From: an uncultured bacterium
Lineage (GTDB): Bacteria; Patescibacteriota; Gracilibacteria; Absconditabacterales; Absconditicoccaceae
Direction: 5' to 3'
DNA length: 38,093 bases
NCBI GenBank assembly: GCA_947168815.1
Contig: CAMVNG010000011.1
Coordinates: forward strand, 1-38,093
The position numbers and the translations under genes were made by a program. Positions 1-10,099 of this stretch are shown one piece after another. Every line of letters starts with the position of its first letter. Position 1 is the stretch's first letter. The notes under the pieces were generated by a model. It did no database searches. It saw only the letters and a list, made by a program, of their open reading frames with translations, and had not been told where the DNA came from.

Positions 1-33
1 CCACAATCTAATCTTTATTAATGGTACAAAATG

Positions 34-62
34 AGTCTTAGTGTTTTCTCTAAGACTTTTTT
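34..62 (+). terminator. Rho-independent terminator
   Basis: An 8-bp stem AGTCTTAG/CTAAGACT (34-41 and 50-57) with an 8-nt loop is followed by a T-run to 62. The T-run lies on the plus strand, so it ends a transcript arriving from left of the window. It may also act on the minus-strand gene ending at 78, but the T-run on that side is poor. Confidence 0.75.
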
Positions 63-77
63 GTTTTATTGAAAATT

Positions 78-1682
78 TTATTTTACATCTGGAAATTCTA
101 TTTTTTTGTAATCTATGTTGTCCTTAAATAATCTTTTAGTGAATTGATATTTATTGTTTTTTCCAATGATTGTTGATTTATTTTTTTCTATTTCTTTTGA
201 AATATCCTTATTAACATCATATATATCAATTACCATTCCATATTCTTGTCATCTTCTTCATAAAATATCATAACTATCATTATCTTTATTGTATGTTGTT
301 ATTAGTAAATCTGCTACATATGGCTCATTCTGTCTTTCTCGGAAACTCGTCATTCATCAGCTAAAATCTTTTCATAAGAGAATTTTTATTCAGTATTTTT
401 CACTGTAGAAATATGCATTATCTCATACAATTTCGTTATTTCAATCTTTTCAATAAATAACGTTATTTCATCAGAATTGTTCGTCTAATTTTGGTTCTAA
501 ATCTTTACAGAAGTCTTCTCATGGACATAATCACATTAGTTTATATTTACAATATTCATATACGTGCTCCATATCTTGTGTTTTCCTTTCATAATCAAGT
601 AGACAATTATAGTGATTAGTTGACCAACTAATGAAGTAACCTGTTGAGCTCTTTTCATCATATTCTTTGTTATCAACCATTCTTTTAAGAACTTTCATTC
701 GTAGTGAAAAGCGTTCATTTGTTTCTTTTCATACTAATAGATTATATGCATATCTTTCAAATTCTTTTTTACATCATTTATAATCTCAAATTTTACAATT
801 TAGTTTTTTTGTTATTCCTCAGCTATAATCTATGTTGATTTCGTTTGGCTTTGGATAATCTTCTGTAGCCCAAGGTCCTGACCACCAAAGTATTTCATCA
901 GAATTCAAATATGTTGTACATGGATTATTTTTCAATCTGTAATATATATAAAGTCATTCTCAGTCTTGACCATAGATTGTGAAATCAAAATATCAGTCTT
1001 TATATGGGAGTATGAATGCTCATTTTTTTATTGGAGAATCATATTCATATCAGAATTCATCTTCTCAGTGACATATTACATGCAAATCGTCATCAAGTTC
1101 TTCAAAACTAGGAATATAATCTTCATTTCATGCTTCTTTACTTCTTTTTAGCATTACCATTACATTTCATCTTACTTCATTTCTTTCATTAGCTTTCGCG
1201 GTATTTTTCATGATACCTTTAAAATAAAGCTGTAATAAGTGCTTATCATAGTATGGATTTCATCAATTGTATTTATCTCAATAGAGTATTCTTGAAAGTA
1301 TTGTTCAGAATTCAGCTCTTGTTACTTTATCATAAGGTCTAAATTTTGTAATTCCTTGTCACATTAATCCTAATTGACATGCATTTGTTACTCAATTATC
1401 ATATTGTTTATCTAATTCTGGTGTAACATCAGTAAACACACATTTTTTATTAGTATCTCATTTCTTTTTAAGAGTTTTAATTGCATAATTACTTATCATT
1501 TTAGATAACTCAATCCTTGTTATGTCTCAATTCATGTTAGCTTTATCAATTGTTGGTTGTGTGGTGATTGAGTTGTTGAATGCTCGTGTATATGCTTCTT
1601 TAAAGTCTTTTGAGTATTCAGCTTTTGTTAGTGAAAATCCGAATGCTAATAATGAAATTGCAAGGATTACGAGTTTTTTCAT
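78..1682 (-). CDS. Secreted S-layer homology (SLH) domain protein, 534 aa
   Basis: With TGA read as Gly this is one open frame from ATG (1682) to TAA (78-80). Residues 1-21 form a signal peptide (MKKLVILAISLLAFGFSLTKA). Residues about 50-180 resemble three SLH-type repeats, with the typical TR-E-(L/F) helices at about 55 (DITRIELSKMI) and 120 (VTRAEFGTILSRILYG). SLH domains anchor proteins to the cell surface. The rest, with paired cysteines and many Trp/Tyr, is not recognised and is probably extracellular. No Shine-Dalgarno precedes the start, as for most recoded genes here. The SLH call is fairly firm; the function of the C-terminal two thirds is unknown. Confidence 0.8.
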
Positions 1683-1808
1683 TTTATTAAAAAAAATTTA
1701 AAGTTTTTTTTATTAATTTACCATATTTTTTTATTAGAATTTTTCAATGATTGTCTTTTTCTTAGTTCTTGACTGATTTAATTTTAATGTAAAAAAGTAT
1801 TAAAAAAT

Positions 1809-1837
1809 TTGCAAAATAATTTTTTTTGGAGTATAAT
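1809..1837 (+). promoter_or_regulatory. Sigma70-type promoter of the large ncRNA
   Basis: TTGCAA (1809-1814), a 17-nt spacer and TATAAT (1832-1837) give a near-consensus promoter. The predicted start is near G1844. No protein gene follows on the plus strand before a strong terminator at 2500-2532. Confidence 0.8.
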
Positions 1838-1843
1838 AATAAC

Positions 1844-2532
1844 GTCATCAGGAAAGATAAGAGCTTCTTGATGAAACTGTAGAGATCTTTAACGTAGTCT
1901 ATATAATGAGAAATGTTCTCCATTTGCTTTGATTACCTTTCGCTGAATGTGCAAATCATTCTATACTGTTAATTTAGATTTCCACTTAGTTAACTAATTT
2001 CTTTACTTTAGTAATAGAGTAGAGGAGCGATAATCAAGGTTGAAAGAATCATTGAGGCTCTCCTTAGAGATTAGGTCCCTCTAGCTTATAATTTAAATGG
2101 TTATAGGTTCAACTGATTTTCGATTCTATCTATCTTCTTTAAGATTCTTATTCTTAGGTATTTCGCTTTAAAATAGTTTGAATAAATTTGTACCCTGCAA
2201 ATTTCACTTCTTAGTCTATTATGGAATATTTAAGACTTATCGAAGCAATTCTTAGAAAATAATGTTTAGGCATTTCGGTCTTAGTATTGTTGGATATTCC
2301 CTAGCTATCAGCTTTGAGAGGTTCTAAGCGTGATTAATATCCCACTCCTAGTTTCCACTAGTGATAAAATTTATTAAGATTTGTTATCTCATGATATCTT
2401 CTTCTTTAGGTTTGCCTAAAGCATGAGATACTATTCAAGTTAATAGCTTGTTTAGCATTTATACGGCATCTATATAGACTCGGTTTCTTACGGGAATCTG
2501 AGATAGATTATCATCATCTATCTCTTTTTTTT
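1844..2532 (+). ncRNA. Large structured noncoding RNA, about 690 nt, family not recognised
   Basis: This stretch lies between a near-consensus promoter and a strong terminator and has no credible reading frame even with TGA as Gly. Local structures visible by eye include a 5' hairpin (1846-1854 with 1865-1873), GAGAA/TTCTC (1908-1920), a GGATATT/AATATCC pair (2292-2298 with 2336-2342) closing a branched region, and a two-part stem ATCTCATG/CATGAGAT (2386-2393 with 2422-2429) holding a perfect CTTTAGG-TTTG-CCTAAAG hairpin. A near-repeat TTAGG(T/C)ATTTCG occurs at 2154 and 2266. I find none of the signatures of RNase P RNA, tmRNA, SRP RNA or group II domain V. Its size recalls giant bacterial RNAs such as ROOL, GOLLD or OLE, but I cannot assign it to any. 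Confidence 0.75.
2500..2532 (+). terminator. Terminator of the large ncRNA
   Basis: A 9-bp stem GAGATAGAT/ATCTATCTC (2500-2508, 2516-2524) with a 7-nt loop is followed by eight T. The upstream arm partly overlaps another possible hairpin (about 2480-2502), so the 3' end may have alternative folds. Confidence 0.9.
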
Positions 2533-2538
2533 AATTTG

Positions 2539-2565
2539 AAAAAAACTAGCTCAGGTTTGAGCTAG
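2539..2565 (-). terminator. Terminator of the 2579-3358 gene
   Basis: An 8-bp perfect stem CTAGCTCA/TGAGCTAG with a 4-nt loop has seven T on the minus strand (A-run 2539-2545 on plus). It faces the ncRNA terminator, so convergent transcripts are separated by two back-to-back terminators. Confidence 0.85.
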
Positions 2566-2578
2566 CTTTATTATTATC

Positions 2579-3358
2579 TTATATTTCAATCATATAATTC
2601 TCTGGATCATCTGGAGAAATATAGAGATTAATCTTATCTCAAATATAACATTCTGTTATAATTGGTTCCTCTCCTGCAATGAATGTTGTTCCATATGAAA
2701 TTAAATGGTGAGGTAATTTTAATTCTTTTTGATTTTCTAATTCTTTAATCTCTTTTTTAATTCTTTTTTTATCAGATTTATCCTCAGTATATTTTAATTC
2801 TTCTTCTAATGATTTTATTCTTTGTTCCATGAATTGTATATCTCTATGGTCTGTTGATCTGAGATACTTTTCATCATTTAATGACATAGGAAGATTGTTT
2901 TCTTCATAATATTCTTTAGTTACTCTTGCACATGGATAACCTGTAAATTTAGCATTTGGTAGATGTGGACTTTCATATTTTTCATCTCAGTCTTTTACAA
3001 TTATATAATATCATTCGCTTATTCAATAATCTTTTTCATGCTCTTGATAATAGACAAATTCTGTGATTTCAGCTTGTTTTTTAATTACAGTTCAGTTTTT
3101 TATATAATTTTTTAGTTTGTTATTTTTTCTATCATGTTTATTGATTATTCGCCAGAAAAACCCTATAAAGGCAGCAAATAGTAAAAAGATAGGAATTACA
3201 ATTATTAAATCATCTTTCCTTGCATCTTTAAATATATTTACAAAAATATAGATAACAGTAAGAGCAAAAAATGATAAAAATCCAGTTACGATTTCTTTTC
3301 ATCTTTCATCTTTTTCTAGTATCTTGTTTAATTTTGAAAGATCTTGGTTATTATCCAT
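2579..3358 (-). CDS. Membrane protein with two N-terminal TM segments and a coiled-coil tail, 259 aa
   Basis: Open from ATG (3358) to TAA (2579-2581) with TGA as Gly. The first 22 residues are polar (MDNNQDLSKLNKILEKDERG). Two hydrophobic segments follow at about 23-40 and 47-70, then a soluble domain. Residues about 165-225 are charged and heptad-like (QFMEQRIKSLEEELKYTEDK), so a coiled coil is likely. The family is not recognised. The next gene upstream ends 28 nt away, so the two may be co-transcribed. A strong terminator follows. Confidence 0.75.
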
Positions 3359-3385
3359 ACTTTTCTTTAAACTCTATAAAGGTTC

Positions 3386-3955
3386 TTATTCTACTTCTTC
3401 TTGTACTTCTCAATTCTTATTATAATTTGATAATCCTACGTTTACAGATTTATCAACCATATCAATATAACATTCTACATCATCTTCATCTTTTTTTCAC
3501 CATTTGGAGTATATAACGTGTCAAATTCTAATAAAAGATGCTCAAGCTTCTTCTTCATTATTCCATGTGTAGTCTCAATTATCATATTCGATTAACGCTT
3601 TTGTTTCTTCTTCACATGCAGCTATACGTTCTTTTTCAGTTTCTAATCCTCTAATTATTTCTTGATAATATACTTCAACGTTGTTTTCATCTATAACTTC
3701 ACAGTTGTAGTTATATACTTTATTATCTTCTGTTTCGAAAGATCCATAGTATTGATATGTCTTATTTTCTTTACCTGCGTATGCACAAGAAACTCCTCAG
3801 AGATATTCTCCATGATCTATTCTAATTTGTTCCATACAATAAACAGAATTGTCTCTAATTTTTCATTCTTTACTGATTGCACTTCGTGTCCATGCAATTG
3901 TTGCGATAACGATGATTGCAATTACTCCGATAAGAATCTTTTTCTTATTATCCAT
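3386..3955 (-). CDS. Single-pass membrane protein of unknown function, 189 aa
   Basis: ATG at 3955, TAA at 3386-3388, TGA read as Gly. An N-terminal membrane anchor (KKKILIGVIAIIVIATIAW, residues 4-22) precedes an acidic, probably extracytoplasmic domain with scattered Cys. No family recognised. It lies 28 nt upstream of the 2579-3358 gene on the same strand. A candidate small RNA with its own terminator ends about 75 nt upstream of its start. Confidence 0.75.
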
Positions 3956-4029
3956 TGAAATTAATTATAGAATAAAAGGGTATGTGTTTTTATATATATT
4001 TCTTATATGAATTTGATTTCAAAATAAAA

Positions 4030-4163
4030 GAAAAATAGGACCCTAGTCCTATACTTCCTCTTTACTCTTTTACCTTCTAGGGCTCTTGTAGAAATTTTTT
4101 GTTAGCCCTACCTTTATATTCTACACTACAAAATGAAAAAACACTTTTGCCTCATTCGAGACA
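4030..4163 (-). ncRNA. Candidate small RNA, about 134 nt
   Basis: A minus-strand promoter (TTGAAA at 4193-4198, 17-nt spacer, TATAAA at 4170-4175) and a terminator (ATAGGAC/GTCCTAT, 4035-4041 with 4046-4052, then T5) bound about 134 nt without a gene. Inside are a GTCTC-GAAT-GAGGC hairpin near the 5' end and a 7-bp TAGGGCT/AGCCCTA pair closing a larger loop. It lacks the TTGAGATAA loop of the other small RNAs here. It could instead be a 5' leader with an attenuator for the gene starting at 3955. Confidence 0.55.
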
Positions 4164-4232
4164 TTTTAGTTTATATTCAATTGATGTTTTAATTTCAAGA
4201 GGAATTTTAAAAAAAGTTATTTTTTTATTCTA

Positions 4233-4260
4233 TTGATTATTAATTTAATTTTTTTATAAG
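4233..4260 (+). promoter_or_regulatory. Promoter of the MATE gene
   Basis: TTGATT (4233-4238), 16 nt, TATAAG (4255-4260), leading to the MATE start codon at 4293 with a short leader and no clear Shine-Dalgarno. Confidence 0.55.
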
Positions 4261-4292
4261 TTTTTGACTTATGTCTTCTATTATTACTTAGG

Positions 4293-5621
4293 ATGAAATT
4301 ATCTTTAGCAGAGCATTTTGATTATAAGAAATTATTAAAGTTTACAGCACCGACTATGATTATGATGCTGTTTAATTCAATCTACTGAGTTGTAGATTGA
4401 TTTTTTGTTTCTAATTTTGTTGGTAAAGAGGCATTTACTGCTGTCAATCTTACCTTCCCTGTTATTATGATTTTGTGATCTTTTTGATTTATGCTAGGTA
4501 ATTGATGAAGTGCTTTAATATCAAAAACGTTATGAGAAAAGAATTTGCCATTAGCTAGAAAGTATTTTTCTATGCTCGTTTATTTTCTTTTTTTGGTTTG
4601 AGTATTTTTTGCAATTGTAGGTTATATTTTTGTTTGACCTGCTATGTCTTTTCTTAATGCTTCTTGAGAAGTATTAGATCAATGTATTATCTATTGAAGA
4701 ATTCTTTTCTTAGCTTTGCCTTTCTTTACTTTACAAGCATGTTTTCAATCTTTCTTTATTGTTAATGAAAAACCTCATTTTTGATTAAGAGTTGCTGTTG
4801 TTGCATGAGTTGTAAATATGATTTTGGATTATCTCTTTATGTATTTGTTTGAGTGGTGAATTACTTGAGCAGCGTTAGCTACTGCTATTTCTAATGTTGT
4901 TTGAGCTATTATTCCATTAGTATATTTCTTCTTTAGTAAGGATTCTAAATTATGATTTGTTAAGACGTGATTTGAATTTAAGCCTATTTTGAGAAGTTGT
5001 ATTAATGGTAGTAGTGAAATGTTAACCACATTTTCATTATCATTGTTTAATGTGTTGTTTAATTATCAATTAATTAATTATTTCTGAAATGATGGTGTAG
5101 TTGCATATTGAATTATTATGTATGTTGGATTTATCTTTACATGAGTTTATGTTTGATACTCATTCTGAGTTAATCCAATTGTCTGATATAACTATTGAGC
5201 ACAAAACCATGAAGAATTAAAAAATGTTTTATGTAAGAGTTTAAAACTTTTATGATGTGCAGCTTTAATTCTGACTTTTTTTGCTGAAGTCTTTTCTTGA
5301 TTTTTAGCTAATATTTTTGTGAGTTATGATGCAGAGCTTTTAGCTTTTACAACTAAAGCTATAAGAATCTATGCAATATGATATCTTATTCAGTGGGTTA
5401 ATGTTTTTGGATCAGCTTTCTTTACATGATTGAATAATTGATTGGTTTCTGCAACGATTTCTTTCATGAGAATGTTTGTTTTCCAGGTTGCTGCTATCTT
5501 CATAATTCCTTATCTTTTTTGAGCTGATTGGATTTGGTTAGCTACTGCAAGTGCTGAGTTTCTGTCAATGATGTTGACCACATATTTCTTAGTGTCTAAT
5601 AGAAAGAAGTATCAATATTAA
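4293..5621 (+). CDS. MATE-family multidrug/cation efflux transporter, 442 aa
   Basis: One open frame once TGA is read as Gly; under the standard code it would be cut into more than 30 pieces. By my count about 31 of 38 glycines are TGA. The N-terminus matches MATE proteins (LLKFTAPTMIMMLFNSIY-GVVDGFFVSNFVGKEAFTAVNL), and about 12 hydrophobic segments give the family's usual length. MATE proteins export drugs or metabolites using Na+ or H+ gradients. The conserved glycines of the first repeat are TGA-encoded, which is direct support for the recoding. It is transcribed alone and ends in a bidirectional terminator. Confidence 0.93.
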
Positions 5622-5623
5622 TA

Positions 5624-5656
5624 AAAAAACTGACTTGTTCTTTAGGCCAGTTTTTA
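5624..5656. terminator. Bidirectional terminator between MATE and the DUF5684 gene
   Basis: AAACTG/CAGTTT arms (5627-5632, 5648-5653), extended by G-U pairs, are flanked by an A-run and a T-run, so the hairpin works for both converging genes. Confidence 0.8.
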
Positions 5657-5676
5657 TTATTTTTTTGATTTTAATA

Positions 5677-6999
5677 TTATAATGGAGTTACTGAACAAGG
5701 TAAGTTTGTTCTTAGACTTTCTTGTGAATTTCAGTTTTGTATGTTTGGTAATAAACTAATTGATTTTCCATCTAATTCAGCGTATTTTCCATCCACCATA
5801 AACATATAATCTTCATTTAATCACCATAATTTGTCATTTCATTCTCTTCATGCTGTGTGGTAGCAATCATACCATGGCAATATATTTGTTTCAAATATGA
5901 CTCGTTCACTTTTTTCATCAGTTAATACTCTAATTTGTGCTATTTCATTGATGTCGTTATATACTATGTCTAATATATTTCCGATGAGATCTGGTCAGAA
6001 ATAAATTATAAAATTACTTTCTTCATCTATAAGCATAGTTCTTTTCTTAATTTTTGTGTATACGTGATAATATGGTTCATCTACATCTCTTTTTAGATCT
6101 TCTGAATAGATTACATTTCATTTGTAGTTTGATAAATATTGATCAATCCAATTAACATTTGTTTTTTCTACTGGACGACTTGCATCTATAAGATCATAAC
6201 CTTTTTCTGATGTATCTTTTACTGTTGCACTTCTTAATAATTCTATCTCTTCCTCTTTTATTTTTTTTACTGGCTTTTCTTCTTTTATTATTTCTTCAGT
6301 AATTTCTTCATCTTCTACTGTCTCATCTTTAATTTCTTCATCTATATTTTCTTCATCTTCAATTTCGATTTCTACGTTTTGTGAACCATTATAATTCCAT
6401 TCTAGTTCATTTGTTGCTGTTCAATTATATAAATTGTATCTTTCTTTTCATTCTATTATTGTTGGGAATAAAGCAAAAAGTACTACAATTAATACCCAGA
6501 ATTTTCGATTATATCTTTTTTCAAATTCTCTTTCTTCGTATTTATAATCTCAGAATGCTAGTATTGCCATAAAAATTGGTGAAGCAATTAACATTCAGAT
6601 GAAAAATCGAACAGATTCTCAGAATTTTTGTGTTAATCAATATGCTAATGTAATTACTGCTCAAATGATTCATACAATTGCAATCCATGATAAGAACCAT
6701 GTTACCATTTGAGAGAAAGTGAAGAATTCTGAAAAGGCACCAAACTGTGCTGATGAGGCAATGTACCAATTAATGATTCCAAAGATCATCCAAATAAATG
6801 GTACAGTTAATAGGATCCAGAACCATTTTTTTCTGTCTGCAATCTTGAAAAGCACATAGGTATTCCAAAAAGGGATTATAGATTCCCATCATTTTCTTCA
6901 TGCTTTAATAAAAATGATCCATGTAGCAACCACACTTAATAGTCAAAGTGCTGCTTTTAGAAATGTCATTGTTGTTGGCCAAATAACGAAATCGTACAT
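5677..6999 (-). CDS. DUF5684-domain membrane protein with a C-terminal acidic and soluble domain, 440 aa
   Basis: ATG at 6999, TAA at 5677-5679, TGA as Gly. Residues about 1-165 form a multi-TM domain with the DUF5684 signature (GRKGWESIIPFWNTYVLFKI followed by WFWILL and a long hydrophobic stretch). A further TM lies at about 175-190. Residues about 205-255 are strongly acidic (EIEIEDEENIDEEIKDE), and the last 180 residues are a soluble domain not recognised. A second DUF5684 protein lies at 24637-25026. A promoter (TTGATT, 16 nt, TATAAT) lies in the short gap upstream. The function of DUF5684 is unknown. Confidence 0.8.
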
Positions 7000-7070
7000 T
7001 ATTTTTTTTGTTTATATATAAAGGTTTTATTTATTATAAGACTTATTTCTTATAAATCAAAAATATTAGT

Positions 7071-7098
7071 AAAAACAACAGCTTTTTATCGCTGTTGT
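7071..7098 (-). terminator. Terminator of the 7108-7818 gene
   Basis: An 8-bp stem ACAACAGC/GCTGTTGT (7075-7082, 7091-7098) with an 8-nt loop is followed on the minus strand by five T. Confidence 0.8.
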
Positions 7099-7107
7099 CT
7101 TATTATT

Positions 7108-7818
7108 TTAATACTCGAATTTTTCTTTTGTTTCAATAAGCCATGGTTCTCTCTTGTGTCTATTAACAATTCGATGACGAATAAATACTCATAAAAGCAT
7201 TAAAACACATATTATAACCAATCAAACTGTTACTATTGTATCTGGATTATATGGTAGTGAGAAAACTCTTTTAATAGTTGGTTCTCCATCTTTGTTATAA
7301 CTTAGAACATGAAAATCTGTCCGAGATGGAAAGGTGTTTGGATGGTTACAATGATTTCGTTCATCTACGTTATAACATTCATTTTTTATTTTTCATAGGA
7401 ATTTCGTATCTTCGTTTTCAAGTTCCCATTTAAAATTAGTTCACCAATATCTATTATTTTGTTGTGCATCTAAACTAAAACTATAATTGTATAATGTGTG
7501 ATTTTTTAATAGTCCACTTGTGTTCTCTTCTTTTGGAACTTCTCTTTCTATTTTACGAGTCTTTATGTCTTCGTCTTTAAGGTTCTCAGGGACTAAGAAC
7601 AGAAATCAATTAAGACATTCATAGTTTTCTATTTCTCTTGCACCTGCTCAGAATTCAGAAATTGTTACAATTTTATATCCTTTAATTGCATCTGTATTTA
7701 TTATCATTCAACAGATGTCTAGCCTGTAAGGATCTGCTGCAGGTACACTGTAACAATTTTGAAGTGTGAAAAATCATGCTAGTAGTGAGAGGATTATTAA
7801 TGTCTTTGGAGTTTTCAT
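7108..7818 (-). CDS. Exported protein with a C-terminal membrane anchor, 236 aa
   Basis: ATG at 7818, TAA at 7108-7110, TGA as Gly. An N-terminal signal sequence (MKTPKTLIILSLLAGFFTLQNC) could be a weak lipoprotein signal with Cys22. A Cys-containing extracytoplasmic domain follows, and one TM segment near residues 195-213 (TVGLVIICVLMLLGVFI) precedes a basic tail (RHRIVNRHKREPW). That topology suggests a surface protein anchored at its C-terminus. No family recognised. Small RNA unit E3 ends about 63 nt upstream of the start. Confidence 0.75.
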
Positions 7819-7880
7819 GTTATTAGTTCTTATAAATAGAAATACTATAAAATTATTTTTATTAAAAACAAATCAAAATT

Positions 7881-8000
7881 AAAAAAAACTGACTCTACTT
7901 ATCTCAAGCAAAGCCAGCGAAATGCAAATTAATTGTAAAATTTTTATTGCGCTGCGATTCAGTGCAATTTTCTTATAGCTTTTTATTCATAAAATTTCAA
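7881..8000 (-). ncRNA. Small RNA unit E3 (TTGAGATAA-loop family), RNA about 7965-7881
   Basis: Promoter TTGAAA (7995-8000), 17 nt, TATAAG (7972-7977); predicted start about 7965. A GC-CTG/CAG-GC hairpin follows near the 5' end (7945-7965 region). The 3' end is a 12-bp stem with G-U pairs (7889-7917) carrying the family loop TTGAGATAA, then eight T. The unit lies between traX and the 7108 gene. Confidence 0.8.
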
Positions 8001-8090
8001 TATTAATTATTTAGTTTCCTTATATTCCAGATCCAAAAAATACTTGTAAGAGATTAAATCAGATCTAGGTAAGTGTTAATGAGAAAATAT

Positions 8091-8900
8091 TTAGAATCCT
8101 AAGCATAAAAGTATTCAGATTATTAGTGCATGGAGAGGATAGAATGATATGTATAGATATCTGAACCATTTTTCATGGTATCATAATTTTCCATTTGATA
8201 GACTTAGTACTAGAGCTGCGATAAAATATCATCATATCCAAGGAAGATATTGTCACATATATTCGATTAATCAAGTCATACTAGGAAATTTTCCTTTTAT
8301 CCAGAAATATAACGGTAAATATACTACAAATATTCATAGTAATACGAGAAAACGTATTATTCGATTTCGATTATTTTTTGTTTTATCTTCATTTCTGGCA
8401 TATCTTAAATATCGGTAGTATGCGATTGCAAGTAATGGTCATACAAAGTTAAAGTTTGCTGCCATGATATAGTTTGTATAACCAATTAATAGGTATGAAC
8501 ATATAATAACGGCGATACTTTTTCGTTTAATTTTTTCATTATTTTCTTTATTTGATGGAAAGAGTAATTCTGTTATTATCATTCATAAGAATCATAATAG
8601 GAGTGTTATCATAACACTTTGTGAGGTTGTGAATTTTTCTAGAATATTTGGTCAGAATTCTAATAAATCATAACATGGCTCTGAAATTACAGCTAATATT
8701 ATTAATGTTCAAATGTGTTTTAACAGTCTTCTTTTTTCTTTAAATACGAAGAAAAATCATTCTGCTAATAAAAATGCATAACAAGGAAAAGCTATTCTTC
8801 AAATCCATGTTAATAGCATTTGATTATCAATAAAGTTTCGTCCAATATGATCTGCCAACATGGTTAGCATTGCTATAATACGGATTATGAATCAACTCAT
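8091..8900 (-). CDS. TraX-family membrane protein, 269 aa
   Basis: ATG at 8900, TAA at 8091-8093, TGA as Gly. It has 7-9 hydrophobic segments. The start (IIRIIAMLTMLADHIGRNF) and end (YISFYPLHALIIGILLC) match the TraX family, where the N-terminal Asp-His and C-terminal YP-H are typical. In F plasmids TraX acetylates pilin; chromosomal homologues are thought to be integral membrane acyltransferases acting on surface molecules. No other conjugation gene is near, so a surface-modification role is more likely here. It stands between a terminator and small RNA unit E3. Confidence 0.8.
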
Positions 8901-8955
8901 TTTAATTATTTTGAATAAATTTTTTTTAATATAGTTATGTTTTTTTAAAAATAAA

Positions 8956-8987
8956 GAAAAAACAGAATTTTTCAATCCTGTTTTTTT
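8956..8987. terminator. Terminator downstream of the 9001-9906 gene
   Basis: AACAG-AAT/AT-CTGTT arms around TTTTCA have an A-run on the left and seven T on the right, so it can work in both directions. Its position suits the minus-strand lipoprotein gene. Confidence 0.7.
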
Positions 8988-9000
8988 GATGTATTATATT

Positions 9001-9906
9001 CTAGTAGAAGAATTGATAATTAATTGATTTTGTTGGCTTTTCTACAGTTGCTGCTACGAAATTAAGTGTAACTGGATCAACGATGTAGAGAATTTCAACT
9101 TTTGATCCATCCTTAAGAGTTGCTTCAGTATCTGTATAAATCATTCCATCTTCAATTGCAGAACTTAATATTTCTCTTGAAACCATTGCAGCATGTTCAG
9201 GGATTAATAAGCTGTGTGAAATTCCTTCGCTATAATCTGTTTTTCCTTCATCTCAAGCTTCATCTTTTTCTCTATCATATGTTGAATAGCTATATCCTTT
9301 TGGAAAATTAGTTTCTGCTAAATCATCTAATTCTTCATTTGTAAGAGATAATTTTGCTCATTCTGGTAATTCTACATCAATAATGTCATCTTCTTCTTGA
9401 TTGTTTGTTTCTTGAAGGAGTCTTCCTTGGTCATATTCTTTTACATTAGTTACTTTACCTTCTTCATCGTATGTTGTCCATAATCCTTCTTTAGCTCCAT
9501 TTACATAAATTCACATTTCTCTAAGAGCTCAGTTGTCATAAGATGAGAAGAATTCTTCATATTCATCATTTACAACTCTAACAACTCCTGTAATTTTATC
9601 ATTTTCTTCAAGAGTTTCGATTGTTTCATTTATAGCATCTTCAGTTAATTCATTTCATGCTTTAATAAGTACAACATTTGTTCAATCTAGTTGTTCTATT
9701 TCTACGTTTCATAAGAAAGCTGATGATAAAGTATTTAATTGATCAATGTCTTCTAATTCTAAGTCTTGTGCTGTTCTTGCAACTAGAACAGGATGGTAAT
9801 CATTTTCGATTACTTCTTCTTCGATAGTTACTTCTTCTTTATTTCAGCATCCAGCAAGAAGTGCTCATGCAAGTAAAATTACAGATAAAGTCCAGAGTTT
9901 TTTCAT
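9001..9906 (-). CDS. Lipoprotein with one MORN-like repeat, 301 aa
   Basis: ATG at 9906, TAG at 9001-9003, TGA as Gly. A clear lipobox (LLAGALLAGC) puts the lipidated Cys at about residue 20. After an acidic stretch, residues about 130-160 contain a MORN-like repeat (NGAKEGLWTTYDEEGKVTN). The rest is unrecognised. It is likely attached to the outer face of the membrane. Small RNA unit E6 ends about 81 nt upstream. Several conserved-looking Gly positions, such as the lipobox Gly, are TGA. Confidence 0.8.
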
Positions 9907-9986
9907 TTGTGTGTTGTTAAATATAAAACTTATCTTTACTATATAAAAAATTTCTTATAAAATAAAAGTAATATTTAAGGAAATTA

Positions 9987-10087
9987 TAAAAAAAGCCCTC
10001 CGTTATCTCAACGTAGGGTTCTGTCGGTTAATAGAATTTCTAATACTTGACGGGGATTACTATATCGATTTGTCTATTTGATTTCAA
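9987..10087 (-). ncRNA. Small RNA unit E6 (TTGAGATAA-loop family), RNA about 10052-9987
   Basis: Promoter TTGAAA (10082-10087), 17 nt, TATAGT (10059-10064), starting only 13 nt past the crcB stop. The 3' hairpin (9995-10019) has a different stem from E1-E3 (CCCT-CGTT/AACG-AGGG) but the same TTGAGATAA loop context, then a run of T. RNA length about 66 nt. Confidence 0.78.
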
Positions 10088-10099
10088 TATGATACTTTA

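Noticed and set aside
78-1682. Many in-frame TGA codons could mean pseudogenes or frameshifts
   Set aside because: The TGAs fall at conserved glycines in recognisable families across the window, frames stay open for hundreds of codons, and genes end in TAA or TAG. Recoding explains all cases at once.
1844-2532. RNase P RNA or tmRNA
   Set aside because: I could not find the GAAAGUCC-type core, the CR-V region or tRNA-like ends of these RNAs.
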